64,000 nt of DNA from assembly GCA_018806915.1 (NCBI GenBank), contig JAGKQI010000087.1, positions 992,001 through 1,056,000 of the forward strand, in the 5' to 3' direction. This document shows, one piece after another, positions 44,040-54,493 of this stretch. The notes beneath the pieces are model-generated. The model saw only the letters and a program-made list of their open reading frames with translations, did not search any database and was not told the DNA's origin. Origin of the DNA: Phytophthora colocasiae (taxonomy: Eukaryota > Oomycota > Peronosporomycetes > Peronosporales > Peronosporaceae). The position numbers were made by a program, and so were the translations under genes. Position 1 is the first letter of the stretch; every line of letters begins with the position of its first letter.

Positions 44040-45360
44040 GCAGATTCCGAAATGACCCGATGTCTGTCTTACCCCGTACAAAACGGTTAGGAGTAATAAT
44101 TTGTAAACTACTTCAAATAAAAAAACAAGAAAAAAACAAATAGAATGCCTTGACAAATACAAGGACAGCTACCAACCATTTCTGACAAGATCTTCGACCA
44201 CAGGCTACCAACCATTTATACCAGTCGAGCCGTCAGCACAGAGAACGGAAATTGACTAACTACGCATTTATAGCTGTTTGTGGTACTGAACTTCTAAGAT
44301 TCTCGTTTTGTTCGTTGCATTGCGCCTATGTGGTCTAAACAAACAGTACGCACAGTATGCGCTCTATTTTATTAGTGCGCACGCGCGTAGGATGCGGGGT
44401 AAGACGGTAGGTGCGTGGGCATAGATCAGGCATTGAGTCGCGCGGCGGTGGTTGAGTAAATCGTTTATTCTAGATCTTTCGTAGAAGACCGGCTCTTCAA
44501 TAGTTTACTCAAACATAAAGCATGCTTTGCATCTAAATCTGTTGATGTAAACTGTTTTCAATTGCACCCACAACTCTGAAGGTATAATCAGAAACTGATC
44601 CAGAGTTCTAGTCAAGCAACTTTACCCTCATCTTCAAGAGATTATCAGCAAACACCACGCACACTTTGATGGTGACACCTCTCAATGCTTGAACAAATAG
44701 AATGTTGAAATGTTTCAAGTTTGTTGTTTTTCTATCAGTCAAATTTGGTTCACAAGGAATGTGGCGAGGGTTCGAGTACCCCCCCCTCGTTAAGACTATG
44801 AAAGCGCAAATAGTCTAATAGTTAGTCTCACTAAGACTATCAATGGTATAGGGTTTAGGGTCAATAGTTACCGGTAGTCTCACTAAGACTATCAATGGTA
44901 TACAAGCCGGAACACAGCTTACATGAAATAGTTAGACTAATTCAACAGTTTTGGCAGGGGTGATCTTGGCTGGTGCTGAGTGCAGACTTCAAATCTGTAG
45001 GCCATTCGTTTGGCACTCGCTTGCGCCTTTTTCCTAAAACATCTAAAATTTATCTCGACGACAAAAAAGAAAATGCCAACAAACTACTTTCTCCGATCTA
45101 CTCATATACAGTCACAGTGTAGCAGTGGGCTGGAGTGGTGTATAAAGCCCTTTAAATTTGGATTGTTGAGGTAAATAAAAAATGAACCAAGTAACATTGC
45201 AGTAGGTCCTACTAGTACTTCAGAAAGTATCTCGCGAGTAGAAATGAGCAGGAGTAAATTCAGCAAACGCACACGTGCACTGTTGAGAAACCTGGCACTG
45301 ACGCATTGTATGTCAATTGAGTAGCCAGCAAGCAAAGCCCAAATGGCATCCCCAATCTCG
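44040..45360. other. intergenic with AGTCT-rich repeats
   Basis: No gene is seen. At 44755-45000 there is a B-box-like GGTTCGAGTACCC, a run of C, then two direct copies of TAGTCTCACTAAGACTATCA (near 44836 and 44874) and other AGACTA/TAGTCT units. This resembles the 40255-40430 relic and may be a decayed tRNA-derived SINE family. Confidence 0.4.
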
Positions 45361-45477
45361 TGAGATGGTTTGTGCATCATCATTTTTTCACCCACGCAAA
45401 CTTCTTGCCAGCTCTTGAGATTTACTGCGGCACAATGTGTAACCGGAGGTCATTTCGCAACTTGCCCGACAGGAGTA

Positions 45478-47259
45478 ATGCATCTATTTTATCTAGCAGG
45501 TGTGGCTATCCTTGCCTTCCTGGTAGGTGGAGACGCCACAGGCGCACGAATACTCGTTTCTGATGTTTCCAACCGCCACCGAGCTCACGCTGCAATAACG
45601 AGCGTCGTATCAACCACAAGACTGTTGCGAACGACAAGCATCCTCGATGAAGAGAGAGCTGGAGGGGTTTCTGTATCTGCATCCGACAAGCTCGCAAAAC
45701 TCCTCAAGTCTTCGAAAGTGACCGACGAACAGCTTCAGACGTGGCTTGGAAAGGGAAAAGCTGCGGAGAGTGTCTTCTATCGCATGAATCTTGAGAACAC
45801 TCGATTCACGAGACTGTTTGAGAACCCCCAGTTCCTCAGGTGGCTTCAATACGCTGATGACTTGAGTGCTGCCGGGAAGGGGGCATCTCCCATTTCAGTA
45901 CTATCGACGAAGTATGGCGACGATACATTGTATCAGATGATTGAATGGGCCAAAAAGGAGTCGAGCACGCAGGCTCTCGGTGCCAGATTGCAAAAAGAGC
46001 AACTGGAATACTGGATAAAGGTTAGGAAAGATCCCGATGAGTTTTTCGCGTTGTACCGCCTCAACTACGCTGGAGGGCACATCCTTAGTAACTCCCAGTT
46101 CACTGCTTGGACCAAGTACGTCGATGATCTGAATGCAAAGAATGAAGGAGCGATGGTGTCGGTTACGGAAGTATACAATGTCAAGTACGCAGCGAAGAAA
46201 ACGACAGTGATTGAAACTCTCACTCGTACATTCGATGACGAAACGGTGGCTAGGATGCTCCTTGCAGGGAGGGAGAAATCTACGACGAAGAAGACCGCGA
46301 AACAGTTTCAGGCGGATCAGTTGGAGATGTGGATGAACAGTGGTCAATCTGTCGACGACGTGTACAAACTGCTGAATTTGCCTTTCAGAAGGGATTTACT
46401 GGCTGACTTTGGCAATCAAAAGCTTTTCAACACGTGGTTGACCTACATGAATGCTATCAGTGTCAAGAACCCTGAGAAAACGTCCGCTATGTTCTCAACG
46501 TTGGCGCCAACGTTCAGGGACAGATCTATGATGCAAATTCTCGAAGCTGCTAACAAGTTCCCCAGTATGGAAAAAGCCGCCACCAAGTTGCAGCTGAAGA
46601 AGGCTCAAAGCATTTTTTCCACTAAGGTATCTCCTGAAGAAGCATTTATGCTGGCGGCGCTTGATGAAGTTGGAGATTCCGTTCTCAGTAGTTCTCTGTT
46701 CAAGAAGTGGATGGTTTACGTAGAGGATTTCAACACAAAAAACCCCGGCAAGGAAAAATCCTGGTTCGTGATACTCCGTGGACACTATCAAGGTCATGGC
46801 CTCGACAGAATGATTGACAAGGGGATGAAAGACCCCAGGACAATGAAACTTGCCCAATTGGTGGAGAAGGAGCGTATGGAAGAGTGGCTTGTGAAGTGGA
46901 AATATTCCCCAAGTATTGCGTTTCGCGACCTGCATCTCAACGAAGTTGGGGAACAAGTATTTTCGAGTCCAAAATTCAAGTTGTGGGTTAAGTACTTGGA
47001 TGACTGGAACCGGGCGTATCCGAGCGAGAAGGCGACTATGATCGATGGGTTTCGAGCCAATTACCATGATTTGGATTTAATTCGGATGCTTACGGCGGTG
47101 GAGAAGGTCCCGAACACGAAGAAATTGGCGTCGCAGTTGAAGGATGCCCTGGCGGATAAATGGGTAGCGGAGAAGAAAACATTAGACTACGTCAAATCGT
47201 GGATTAGCCATGTACCATCCTCGGACGATATGTACAGCAAGAAGCTCAATAGTGCGTAA
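45478..47259 (+). CDS. RxLR-dEER effector with about five WY/LWY modules
   Basis: Predicted secreted oomycete effector of the RxLR class, expected to act inside plant cells. I place the start at 45478 (MHLFYLAGVAILAFL), giving a signal peptide of about 23 residues; an in-frame ATG at 45370 would hide it. RLLR is at residues 48-51 and DEER at 57-60. The remaining 530 residues are tandem WY-type helical modules of about 90-110 residues, with Trp/Tyr pairs at Trp122, 211, 320, 411 and 503 (FLRWLQYADDL, FTAWTKYVDDL, FNTWLTYM, FKKWMVYVEDF, FKLWVKYLDDW) alternating with L-type helices (LQTWLGKGKAAESVFYRMNL). 593 residues, intact, no intron. It lies at the border between the transposon block and host genes. 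Its target cannot be read from sequence. Confidence 0.93.
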   Translation: MHLFYLAGVAILAFLVGGDATGARILVSDVSNRHRAHAAITSVVSTTRLLRTTSILDEERAGGVSVSASDKLAKLLKSSKVTDEQLQTWLGKGKAAESVFYRMNLENTRFTRLFENPQFLRWLQYADDLSAAGKGASPISVLSTKYGDDTLYQMIEWAKKESSTQALGARLQKEQLEYWIKVRKDPDEFFALYRLNYAGGHILSNSQFTAWTKYVDDLNAKNEGAMVSVTEVYNVKYAAKKTTVIETLTRTFDDETVARMLLAGREKSTTKKTAKQFQADQLEMWMNSGQSVDDVYKLLNLPFRRDLLADFGNQKLFNTWLTYMNAISVKNPEKTSAMFSTLAPTFRDRSMMQILEAANKFPSMEKAATKLQLKKAQSIFSTKVSPEEAFMLAALDEVGDSVLSSSLFKKWMVYVEDFNTKNPGKEKSWFVILRGHYQGHGLDRMIDKGMKDPRTMKLAQLVEKERMEEWLVKWKYSPSIAFRDLHLNEVGEQVFSSPKFKLWVKYLDDWNRAYPSEKATMIDGFRANYHDLDLIRMLTAVEKVPNTKKLASQLKDALADKWVAEKKTLDYVKSWISHVPSSDDMYSKKLNSA

Positions 47260-47432
47260 GTTGTTGTTGATATTCCAGATGGACTTAAGTTGCTTGAAAC
47301 TTCTTCCGGGGGTCCGTTATTTCGCCCATACAAATTCCTAATGAAAATCCCATGTTGAAGTTGAAACGTGGAAGTCTTATCATTCTCCAATTTCCCTCCT
47401 CGTGATCAAGCGTCGCCTTCGAAGCCTCCACT

Positions 47433-47766
47433 ATGGTCGCCCGTGCTGCTGCTAAGAAAGGATCCGTGTGGCTCAGTGACCCCTCGGTACGTCTCCCTTC
47501 TCCTCCATTCCCCGCCACAGTAACATGTCGCTAACCACCGCTATCCTTTGTAGACGTATCCGCTGCTGGCTGCACTTGGTGTGGCCACTGTCATGTGTCT
47601 GTCCACTGGAGTTCGGCACCTAACGGCGAGTCCAGACGTCAAGTGGGACCGCGAAGTCCGCAAGAACCCTGAGATGGCACTCAAGGACCGCTCGGACTGG
47701 CGCTCACACCGCAAGTTCATCTCGAGCATACATTCGAACGCTGTCAACGCTTACCATGACAAGTAG
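47433..47766 (+). CDS. B12D-like small mitochondrial protein (NDUFA4/MLRQ type)
   Basis: Two exons: 47433-47486 and 47554-47766, with a 67-bp intron (GTACGT...CTTTGTAG, GCTAAC branch site). The spliced product is 88 residues: MVARAAAKKGSVWLSDPS, then a hydrophobic segment TYPLLAALGVATVMCLSTGV that should cross a membrane once, and PDVKWDREVRKNP, typical of the B12D/NADH-ubiquinone reductase MLRQ family, found in the mitochondrial inner membrane. Length matches the family. It starts 174 bp after the effector stop on the same strand. Good confidence in family, less in the exact respiratory complex. Confidence 0.82.
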
Positions 47767-48869
47767 GCGTCGTCATATGTGCCATAAGCCAGCAATCAGT
47801 TGCAAAGCTATCAAAAGGCACTAAATAATCAATGGAGCATATCTTTGTCATGCGTCTCCTAGCTTTCCGTTGTTTGTTGTCGGATCCGTTCATGTTGACT
47901 AGAAGCTTGATCTTTATGAACAAGTCAACAGACCGGCAGAATGTGCGTGGAATTCACATCTACAACTTGCAGACATCTGAACTTGTCAGATAGGAGCACG
48001 AAAAAATGTTCGGACCAAGCGCTCTAGGCAAGGCAGCCGTTGCTAAACAATTGTCGAACAAGCTGTTCTATTGAACTGATGCGCGTTTTGATGCATCGAT
48101 CGACTCAGCTGCTTCGTTAAAATATCTTGGTGAGAGTTCTGAAAGTTTCGTCGAGATACCCTCCTGAAATTTCGATCTGAACCTGGCAGCGTCACCAGTA
48201 GATGAAGCTCATACTGTAGTAGCTGAAAAGCAAGTAGGGATCCGTTATGACGGACAGACGCTCCGGGAAAAAACGCAGCAGTCCAGCGATCTTACCACAA
48301 GTGAGACTCCATAGCAAACAGAGAGCTACTAGTATAGCAGAGCTGGTCTGGCACGGTTGACAACTTTCAGCCTTTGACTCACAGCCAACGCAGCAAGCCA
48401 ACAAACTCGCACTTCAACATACCGCCTGTCCTTTTACTGGTTCACAGCCTGCGACAAGGTGCAATGCCCCTCTGCAATAGGGTCCGTCATTACAATCCCC
48501 ATGAACATGCACTGCAAATAGCTGTCTGTACAGTGCACCATGAACTAATCGCCAAAGTCTAGTTGAGCTCCACGTCGAACTGAACTCCAGCGCTTCGACC
48601 GTTTCGCTGTCTACCATCCTGCGCCCTTTCTGCTTGGTATCTTCTATCAATTTACCAATCTAGTCATTTATGTATCTTTTATTCACAGCAGGTAGCTTTA
48701 GCTATACTAAACCAACTTAGTGGATACACCCCCAAGGTATCTGCTTCTTGCGGCGCTAGTGGAGCCAGCGCGCGCTCTGGACAGCCATGCGCCGAGTGTC
48801 CGAGTGGCGCTCACTCCCACTCGCGCCCAGAAGAAGCGTCGAGTCCCCAGCGGTAGGAAGAAGCGGCCA
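47767..48869. other. intergenic region, no supported gene
   Basis: Probably holds the B12D-like 3' end and the promoter of the START/FYVE gene. An open frame reaches back to about 48706 ahead of the first ATG of the next gene, so an upstream exon joining at an acceptor such as CCAACTTAG (near 48720) is possible. Confidence 0.35.
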
Positions 48870-50915
48870 ATGAGCAATAAACGCCGAGAGGAACGTCTTG
48901 CGTCTGCTCATGAGCTGCAGAGGCTTCATGCGATTCATAAACGACAGGAACAGGAGCACGAGCAGGAGCAGGAGCAAGTACGAACTGCCAGGCAGAGATT
49001 TGTACCGGACAGTGAAGATGAAGACACAGCAGCGTCCTCTTTGAGGTTTGTGACGGTTCCACCAAAGTTGGTGACGAGTGTTTCAGAAGGAAGAACCAAT
49101 CATTTGCCCAGTAGGAGGAGACAATTGCCCCAACAACAGCTTCCAGGAGGGAATTCAGCCACATATTTAACGAGAGAGATGCTGGTTCGGAAATATTTGG
49201 ACGGGACGTCTCCAGGACAGAAGAGAGTGGATTCCGTGTCTTCTGCGTCGTCCAGTGAAGCTGCTGCACGTGCTGCAGCAGCCTTAGAACAAGGACTGAT
49301 GTCTTCGCAGACGTTTTCGACTTCTGCAGTGCTTACAGACGACGCGTTAGTGTCAATTGCAAGGAAAGCTAAGAAACAGTTGGAAGCAGTCTCCAAACGA
49401 CAAGTGATGGTGGGCAAGTGGAAGCGGATGGCTCGGTCCAAAGCGGACTGTCAGATGTTCGAGTCGGTCAGTAAGGCCAAAGATAAGTACAGCGTCGTGG
49501 CCAAGATGAACTTGCCTTGCAGTCTACGAGAGATCATGAGCGTCTTCTCGACAGATAACGACACAGAGTTCCACCGCAGCATGGAGGCAGTTTTCGGAGA
49601 TCAGTACGTCTATGGCGTGAATGTGCGCACAGTGGACTGTGCTCCTTACATTGGTGGGGCGGGCTCTATTCTGCGCTCGAGAGCTGGAGCTCGAAGAGTC
49701 TCGGAGCCTGCAGCTTGGAGAGCGAGTGAGGGATCATCCAATGCGACGATCCCACCGCTACGAACCGCCAAACTGAAGCTAAACGCTGTGTCTCTTATGC
49801 AGAAAGACCGTTTGGTGTGGAAGCAGCGCAATATGACGTTCCTGGATTACCTGGAGGAGAAGATCGAGACGAAATCGGTCTCTCGCGTGATGCAGACCAT
49901 GGATATGCAGGACGAAGAGCTGGAGTTCAGTTCCGTCACCATGTCATCACCTACAGCTGCATCCAGTAGTCAGGAATGCTACTATCAGCAGCACCATCAG
50001 CATGGAGTGGATCTACATCAGGAGTTGAAAGGGATTCTGGCGGGATATGTGATTCAGGAAGACTCGGAGGAGAAGTTCACGCGATTTTTCTTCTACGCGA
50101 CCCACCGCCATCGCCCCTCAGGTCTCCACGGACAGACGAGAATGCCTCGGTCTGCTGTTCACCTGTTGCGAGCCATGGTGAATAAGGTGTGTCTACTTGA
50201 GACTATTGTGCTCCGTCGCCGCTTGGGGTACTACCCCTTATCTCGACTACCGACTTCCGACGATGAGGTTACGATGGCTTCGTACTGTGCAACGTGTTAC
50301 ATTCCCTTCAGTATGTTGCGGAAGAAATATTTCTGCAGGCTGTGTGGCCACTACACCTGCCGGAAGTGCTCCGGTCTTCAGGATGTCGAGAAAACGGTAG
50401 GATTCGTGGAGAAACACCGCGTGTGTGTGTCTTGTGTGCGTCGGGTGAGCTACTCCGTGTTCAGCGTGTGTGCCTTCCCCCCGAAAGTATCGTCCAATGT
50501 CAACGGCAGCAGTTGGACGTCAGCACGATCTCCTGAACCACCAGAGATCAAAGTGGAAGACGACTTTGATCCACCCATTATGGACGACCTCGCGTCAGAG
50601 GACATTGAAGATGTTGAAGTTGTTCATCCGAACCAGTCCGGGGTGATTGTGGGTTTTATGTCAGATTTACTGCGTGGGAAAGACAAGAAACAAGAGATCA
50701 GGAGGCAAGAGCTCGCTACCCAGAGGAGGCAGCGACTACAGCTCACAATTGACGATCTCGGATCATGGTCTCCAAGCCCTCTTCTCGACGCCCAGAGCAC
50801 GCCAAAGGAGTCAATCTCTCTCCTTGATGATAGCTTCTGCACGTCACATTCATCTGCGAGTTCACGGTCACGTGATTTACCATTGTGGATATCTCCATCG
50901 CCGACGGGAGCGTAA
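48870..50915 (+). CDS. START-like and FYVE-domain protein
   Basis: 681 residues from the first ATG (MSNKRREERLASAHE); the frame is open 50 codons upstream without an ATG, so a spliced 5' exon cannot be excluded. N-terminal Gln/Glu-rich coil, then a START-like lipid-binding region at about residues 170-440 (NLPCSLREIMSVFSTDNDTE, LVWKQRNMTFLDYLEE), then a FYVE zinc finger at about 470-525 with four Cys pairs (CATC, CRLC, CRKC, CVSC) and the basic RKKYFCRLCGHYTCRKC core that binds phosphatidylinositol 3-phosphate on endosomes. This domain pair is greatly expanded in oomycetes. The tail is acidic and Ser-rich. Confidence 0.85.
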   Translation: MSNKRREERLASAHELQRLHAIHKRQEQEHEQEQEQVRTARQRFVPDSEDEDTAASSLRFVTVPPKLVTSVSEGRTNHLPSRRRQLPQQQLPGGNSATYLTREMLVRKYLDGTSPGQKRVDSVSSASSSEAAARAAAALEQGLMSSQTFSTSAVLTDDALVSIARKAKKQLEAVSKRQVMVGKWKRMARSKADCQMFESVSKAKDKYSVVAKMNLPCSLREIMSVFSTDNDTEFHRSMEAVFGDQYVYGVNVRTVDCAPYIGGAGSILRSRAGARRVSEPAAWRASEGSSNATIPPLRTAKLKLNAVSLMQKDRLVWKQRNMTFLDYLEEKIETKSVSRVMQTMDMQDEELEFSSVTMSSPTAASSSQECYYQQHHQHGVDLHQELKGILAGYVIQEDSEEKFTRFFFYATHRHRPSGLHGQTRMPRSAVHLLRAMVNKVCLLETIVLRRRLGYYPLSRLPTSDDEVTMASYCATCYIPFSMLRKKYFCRLCGHYTCRKCSGLQDVEKTVGFVEKHRVCVSCVRRVSYSVFSVCAFPPKVSSNVNGSSWTSARSPEPPEIKVEDDFDPPIMDDLASEDIEDVEVVHPNQSGVIVGFMSDLLRGKDKKQEIRRQELATQRRQRLQLTIDDLGSWSPSPLLDAQSTPKESISLLDDSFCTSHSSASSRSRDLPLWISPSPTGA

Positions 50916-51141
50916 GGACGACTTGAAGTGCCGACACCTATGTATTTTTCTTCCTCGAACGAAGAGGAAAGCACCTGTACAGTTACCAGCGTATTGTTAT
51001 GGTGTACAGCAATTCGTTGACCTGTTATGAATTTTGAAGCGAGCACCTAAAGTAATGTAAAAGTGCCGTGAGAGCAAAACGTTATACTCACCACATTGTT
51101 ACGTAAGCAGAACAATATGTTCTCGTATCACATGCACTTCA
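50916..51141. other. convergent spacer
   Basis: 3' ends of the FYVE gene and the minus-strand Tudor-knot gene meet here. No gene or repeat is seen. Confidence 0.4.
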
Positions 51142-51744
51142 TTAGTTAGTCCTCGTGCCGTATACAGGGAGAATGGCATCAATCTCATCCTGGGAAACCC
51201 CAGCATTTTGCAGTCGTTTCCTCGCCATCGCCGTCTCCTCAGCAACTCTGACCCTCTTCAAATCCTGCAGAACAGAAGCTTCCAGTGCCTCCTTCTGCCC
51301 GATCGCTTCTTTCTTTCTCCTCTCGAGCTCATTCAATTGAGCGGTGTGGCTCGCTTGATGCATTTCCAGATCCTTAACATCCCGTTCGATACGAACCAGT
51401 GCGTCGTCCACCGAATTCATCCAGGCAGCAATCGCATCAAGGCGTTTGGGTCCACAGAACGTTTCGAATGTAGCCGAAGGATCTGTTAGCTTATTCTTCT
51501 GCTGGTTAATTGCATTGATCTTCTGCTGTAGCTCTCGATTGGTTTGCGTGTCTTCCAACACTCGGTCGGGCGTCACCCACTCGTCCTGTCGTTCAGATTC
51601 CACCGGGTACTGCACCAGAACCCGAACCGGTTTCTCAATAGTTCCTTCTCCAGCCTTGATGTCGCTCTGTAGCTCTTTCACCTCCGCATCCAGCAGCACA
51701 GAGTCATGGGAGATGAGGACGGTGTCGCCGACCATGATGGTCAT
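51142..51744 (-). CDS. Tudor-knot/chromo-barrel protein with coiled coil, paralogue 1
   Basis: 200 residues. The N-terminal 65 residues (MVGDTVLISHDSVLLDAEVK, VLVQYPVESERQDEWVTPDR) have the beta-barrel pattern of MRG-type chromo barrels, including the W of DEWV. Then a conserved middle (WMNSVDDALVRIERDVKDLE), a charged coiled coil, and the C-terminal motif AEETAMARKRLQNAGVSQDE followed by IDAILP. It shares all three parts with the neighbour at 51964-52596. A chromatin or nuclear-complex role is inferred from the barrel only. Confidence 0.72.
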   Translation of the reverse strand: MTIMVGDTVLISHDSVLLDAEVKELQSDIKAGEGTIEKPVRVLVQYPVESERQDEWVTPDRVLEDTQTNRELQQKINAINQQKNKLTDPSATFETFCGPKRLDAIAAWMNSVDDALVRIERDVKDLEMHQASHTAQLNELERRKKEAIGQKEALEASVLQDLKRVRVAEETAMARKRLQNAGVSQDEIDAILPVYGTRTN

Positions 51745-51963
51745 CTTGTAGATTGGAAGCTACAGATAGATCTACATAGATTGTCACAATCAAAGACGCA
51801 GCTTATCGATGACGGCGAGGAAATGCATGCTGCTAGTTGCAAAGCTGTCGACAACGCGGTTCTTTTCTATTTATTATGATATGTCACTATTACAAGATGT
51901 ATGTTCCAGCCCTCTATCACTCTCGTCAACGGCATAGCGGTACACCTTAGCACCGCAATGGAG

Positions 51964-52596
51964 TCATCTAGCAGCGGCGGGTAGAATTTCGTCGATCTCT
52001 TTCTGTGAAATGCCTGCATCTTTGAGTCTCTTGCGTGCCATTGCCGTCTCTTCAGCAACCTTCACTCTCTTGAGATCCCTCGCAACCTCCACCTCGAACT
52101 CCGCCTTCTGCACCTCCGCTTCTGCCTTCCTCTTCTTGAGTTCCACGTTACCCACTTCTTGACTAATATGATCTCGTACGAGGTCCTTCACCTGTTTATC
52201 CAGCTTCGTAAGGGAATCGTCCAGTGTCTTCATCCATCCTATCATCGATACAAGCCGTTCCGACCCTGGAAGCGTACTAGGTCTCTTGCTGGACGCGTCC
52301 TGCTGCGGTGGCTGGACCCCATCTCGTTGCATCTGTCGATGCACCCCATTGTCCATAGCACTGTGCACCAATAACTCCTGCTTGGCTTTCTTCTGGCGCT
52401 CACGATTGTCAGGCGTGTCCTCCAGCACGTTCTCAGCCTCGATCCACTCGTCCCAGCTTTCAGACCAGTCCTTGAAGTGTACAAAGTACCGAATCACGCC
52501 GGTATTTCCGTCCGCTTCCTCGATCTTGAGCACCTCGGCGTCAAAGATGAGCAGGTCGTAGTACACGAGCACTGTGTCGCCGGCCTTAATCCCCAT
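51964..52596 (-). CDS. Tudor-knot/chromo-barrel protein with coiled coil, paralogue 2
   Basis: Start chosen at 52596 (MGIKAGDTVLVYYD), where the barrel begins as in the paralogue; an in-frame ATG at 52641 adds 15 unmatched residues. Barrel: VIRYFVHFKDWSESWDEWIE, a better match to the Tudor-knot consensus than paralogue 1. Middle WMKTLDDSLTKLDKQVKDLV, coiled coil, and the C-terminal AEETAMARKRLKDAGISQKE then IDEILP. 210 residues. Same strand as paralogue 1, 220 bp apart; a tandem duplication. Confidence 0.75.
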   Translation of the reverse strand: MGIKAGDTVLVYYDLLIFDAEVLKIEEADGNTGVIRYFVHFKDWSESWDEWIEAENVLEDTPDNRERQKKAKQELLVHSAMDNGVHRQMQRDGVQPPQQDASSKRPSTLPGSERLVSMIGWMKTLDDSLTKLDKQVKDLVRDHISQEVGNVELKKRKAEAEVQKAEFEVEVARDLKRVKVAEETAMARKRLKDAGISQKEIDEILPAAAR

Positions 52597-52742
52597 CCTC
52601 CAAATGCAAGTGGCTCTGTCTCTAAAAGAGTGATTGGACAAAAGACAAAACCCATTTTATCCAATCATCATATTTTGATTAAGCGACCAGTCAAAAATCC
52701 CCACTCAATTAGCGAGTACATACATACCCAGGTGTAGCGAGC

Positions 52743-54097
52743 ATGGCCACCAAGGGCGACCACGAGAAGCCGGAGACGGTGGACGACGAGCACCAGCCGG
52801 TCTGCAGTCGTCTTTGAGTGTATAATATCCTCCTTTTAGAAACGTATTGACTTGGTTCATGTGCAGATTGTCAAGAAGGTGCGGCTGGACGTGGACGCTA
52901 AAGTCGCGGAGGATGTGAAGAAGGTTAAAATCGACGAAAATGCAGCTCCACAGCCGGAAATCGGCGGTCATGAGGTCCGTTTTAATGGCTTTAGTTGACT
53001 TTTTTTTACCTGATATTGTGGCAGTATCTGATACGTTTGATGTATCATTTTAGGAAAATGTTGAGAAGAAAAACTCGACAGTGTCACCCGTGGAGGAACA
53101 GGAGACTGGGGATGACAAGGAGGACGAGGAGGACGAAGAGAAGGTGGTGAAGCCAAATATTGCAGGCAGCGCCTTTGGTGGCTTCACTGCCTTTACTGCC
53201 AAGAACTCTTTTGCGGCTTTTAAGGCCCCTGCGGATTCCAACGGCTTCGGCACCAAGGCTTCGTCCTCGACGGATACGGGATTTGGAGGATTTGCTAGCA
53301 CAACGCCCAGTGGAGTTGGAGATTCTACTCCTTCGGCTTCCTCGGATGCGCCTAGCTCGAGTGGATTCGCTTCGTTCCAGAGCACATCCTCAGTCACCTT
53401 TGCGTCGTTCGCAGCATCGCAGACGACGACTGATGGATTTGGTGCGAAGGCGTCCGCTGCTTCGGCAATAGACTTCTCAGATGAGGAGGTGGCAAAGAAA
53501 ATTGAACCCGTTGTGCCAGCGTTGAGGGAAGCGGAGGTAAGCGTGTGTTGAAGTGCTTTTGTTGATACAGAGGACAATATCTCACGTTGGTTTGTTGTTG
53601 CAGCTGGCGAACGGAGAAGAAGGTGAACGGATTTTGGTCGAGGTAAAGAGCTTTAAATCTTGTATTTGTGATGGAGTGCGTAATTTAATTCTTGTTGCTG
53701 CTACTTTACGTAGAAACGTGCTAAGCTGTTCAAGTTGGTGGAAAAGGACTACGCAGAAGTCGGCATCGGTCCCTTGCGAGTCCTGAACGCGAAGGACGCG
53801 AAGGCTGATGAAGACAAATCAACTGCGCGAATTGTGATGCGACGTGAGTCGTACCCGCACGGCCCCGGCACGAAGCTGTTGATGAACGCGAGCTTGAGTT
53901 CCTGTCTGCTGTGTGAGAAGAAGACAGAGAAGACGATGCTGCTGTCTGTGCTGGAGGCGAATGAAGACCCAGAAGCAGAGAAACAGTTCGTCCCAGCCAC
54001 ATATCTGATGCGGTTCGGAAGCCCAGAAGACCTGGACGTGGTGATGATGCGGATCCAGTCGCACACGAACACGACAGCAGTCGCGTCTTCCAGTTGA
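52743..54097 (+). CDS. Ran-binding (RanBD1) nucleoporin, Nup50-like
   Basis: Five exons in phase: 52743-52799, 52867-52974, 53054-53536, 53604-53642, 53714-54097, giving 356 residues. The first donor is GTCTGC, unusual but the only in-frame choice; the other donors are GTCCGT, GTAAGC and GTAAAG, all with AG acceptors. N-terminus is basic (VKKVRLDVDAKVAEDVKKVK), the middle has scattered FG motifs (SAFGGFTAF, GFGGFAS, DGFGAKAS), and the C-terminal 130 residues form a RanBP1-type domain (KRAKLFKLVEKDYAEVGIGP, STARIVMRRES). Expected at the nuclear pore, binding Ran-GTP during transport. Divergent from the Tudor-knot pair, whose 5' end is 147 bp away. Confidence 0.85.
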
Positions 54098-54493
54098 GGC
54101 TGAGGGTGAGCCGCTTGGGTTGTAGAGCTCAACTCAAGCTGTGTAGCGATATTGGTCCAGCTGACGATTGGGCAAGTCAAAAAGTGCTGGACGCATGCCG
54201 GTCGGGTCGGCAGTGCAAGAAGATGAAGTCATGCCGTGATGCTAGTGACATGCTACCTTCAGCGCGCAGTTATCCGTTAGATAAACAAGTTACAGGTGAA
54301 ATCCATACATCTACCTCAGCTTTTCAGTGTTGCGATTATCGAGATGGCTACATCTGCTGATATTTGACTACCGTGAAGTCACAATATTTTGTATCCATAT
54401 TGAAGAAGGCCACACTCTTCAGAACACATCCAACAAACCACAGGCAGAAGTACTGTAGAAGCTATCACGTCCCTCTCCTTAAACGCTGCAAGT

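Noticed and set aside
48720..48869. GTG start adding 50 residues to the START/FYVE protein
   Set aside because: GTG starts are not expected in oomycete nuclear genes; the first ATG is at 48870, or an upstream exon exists.
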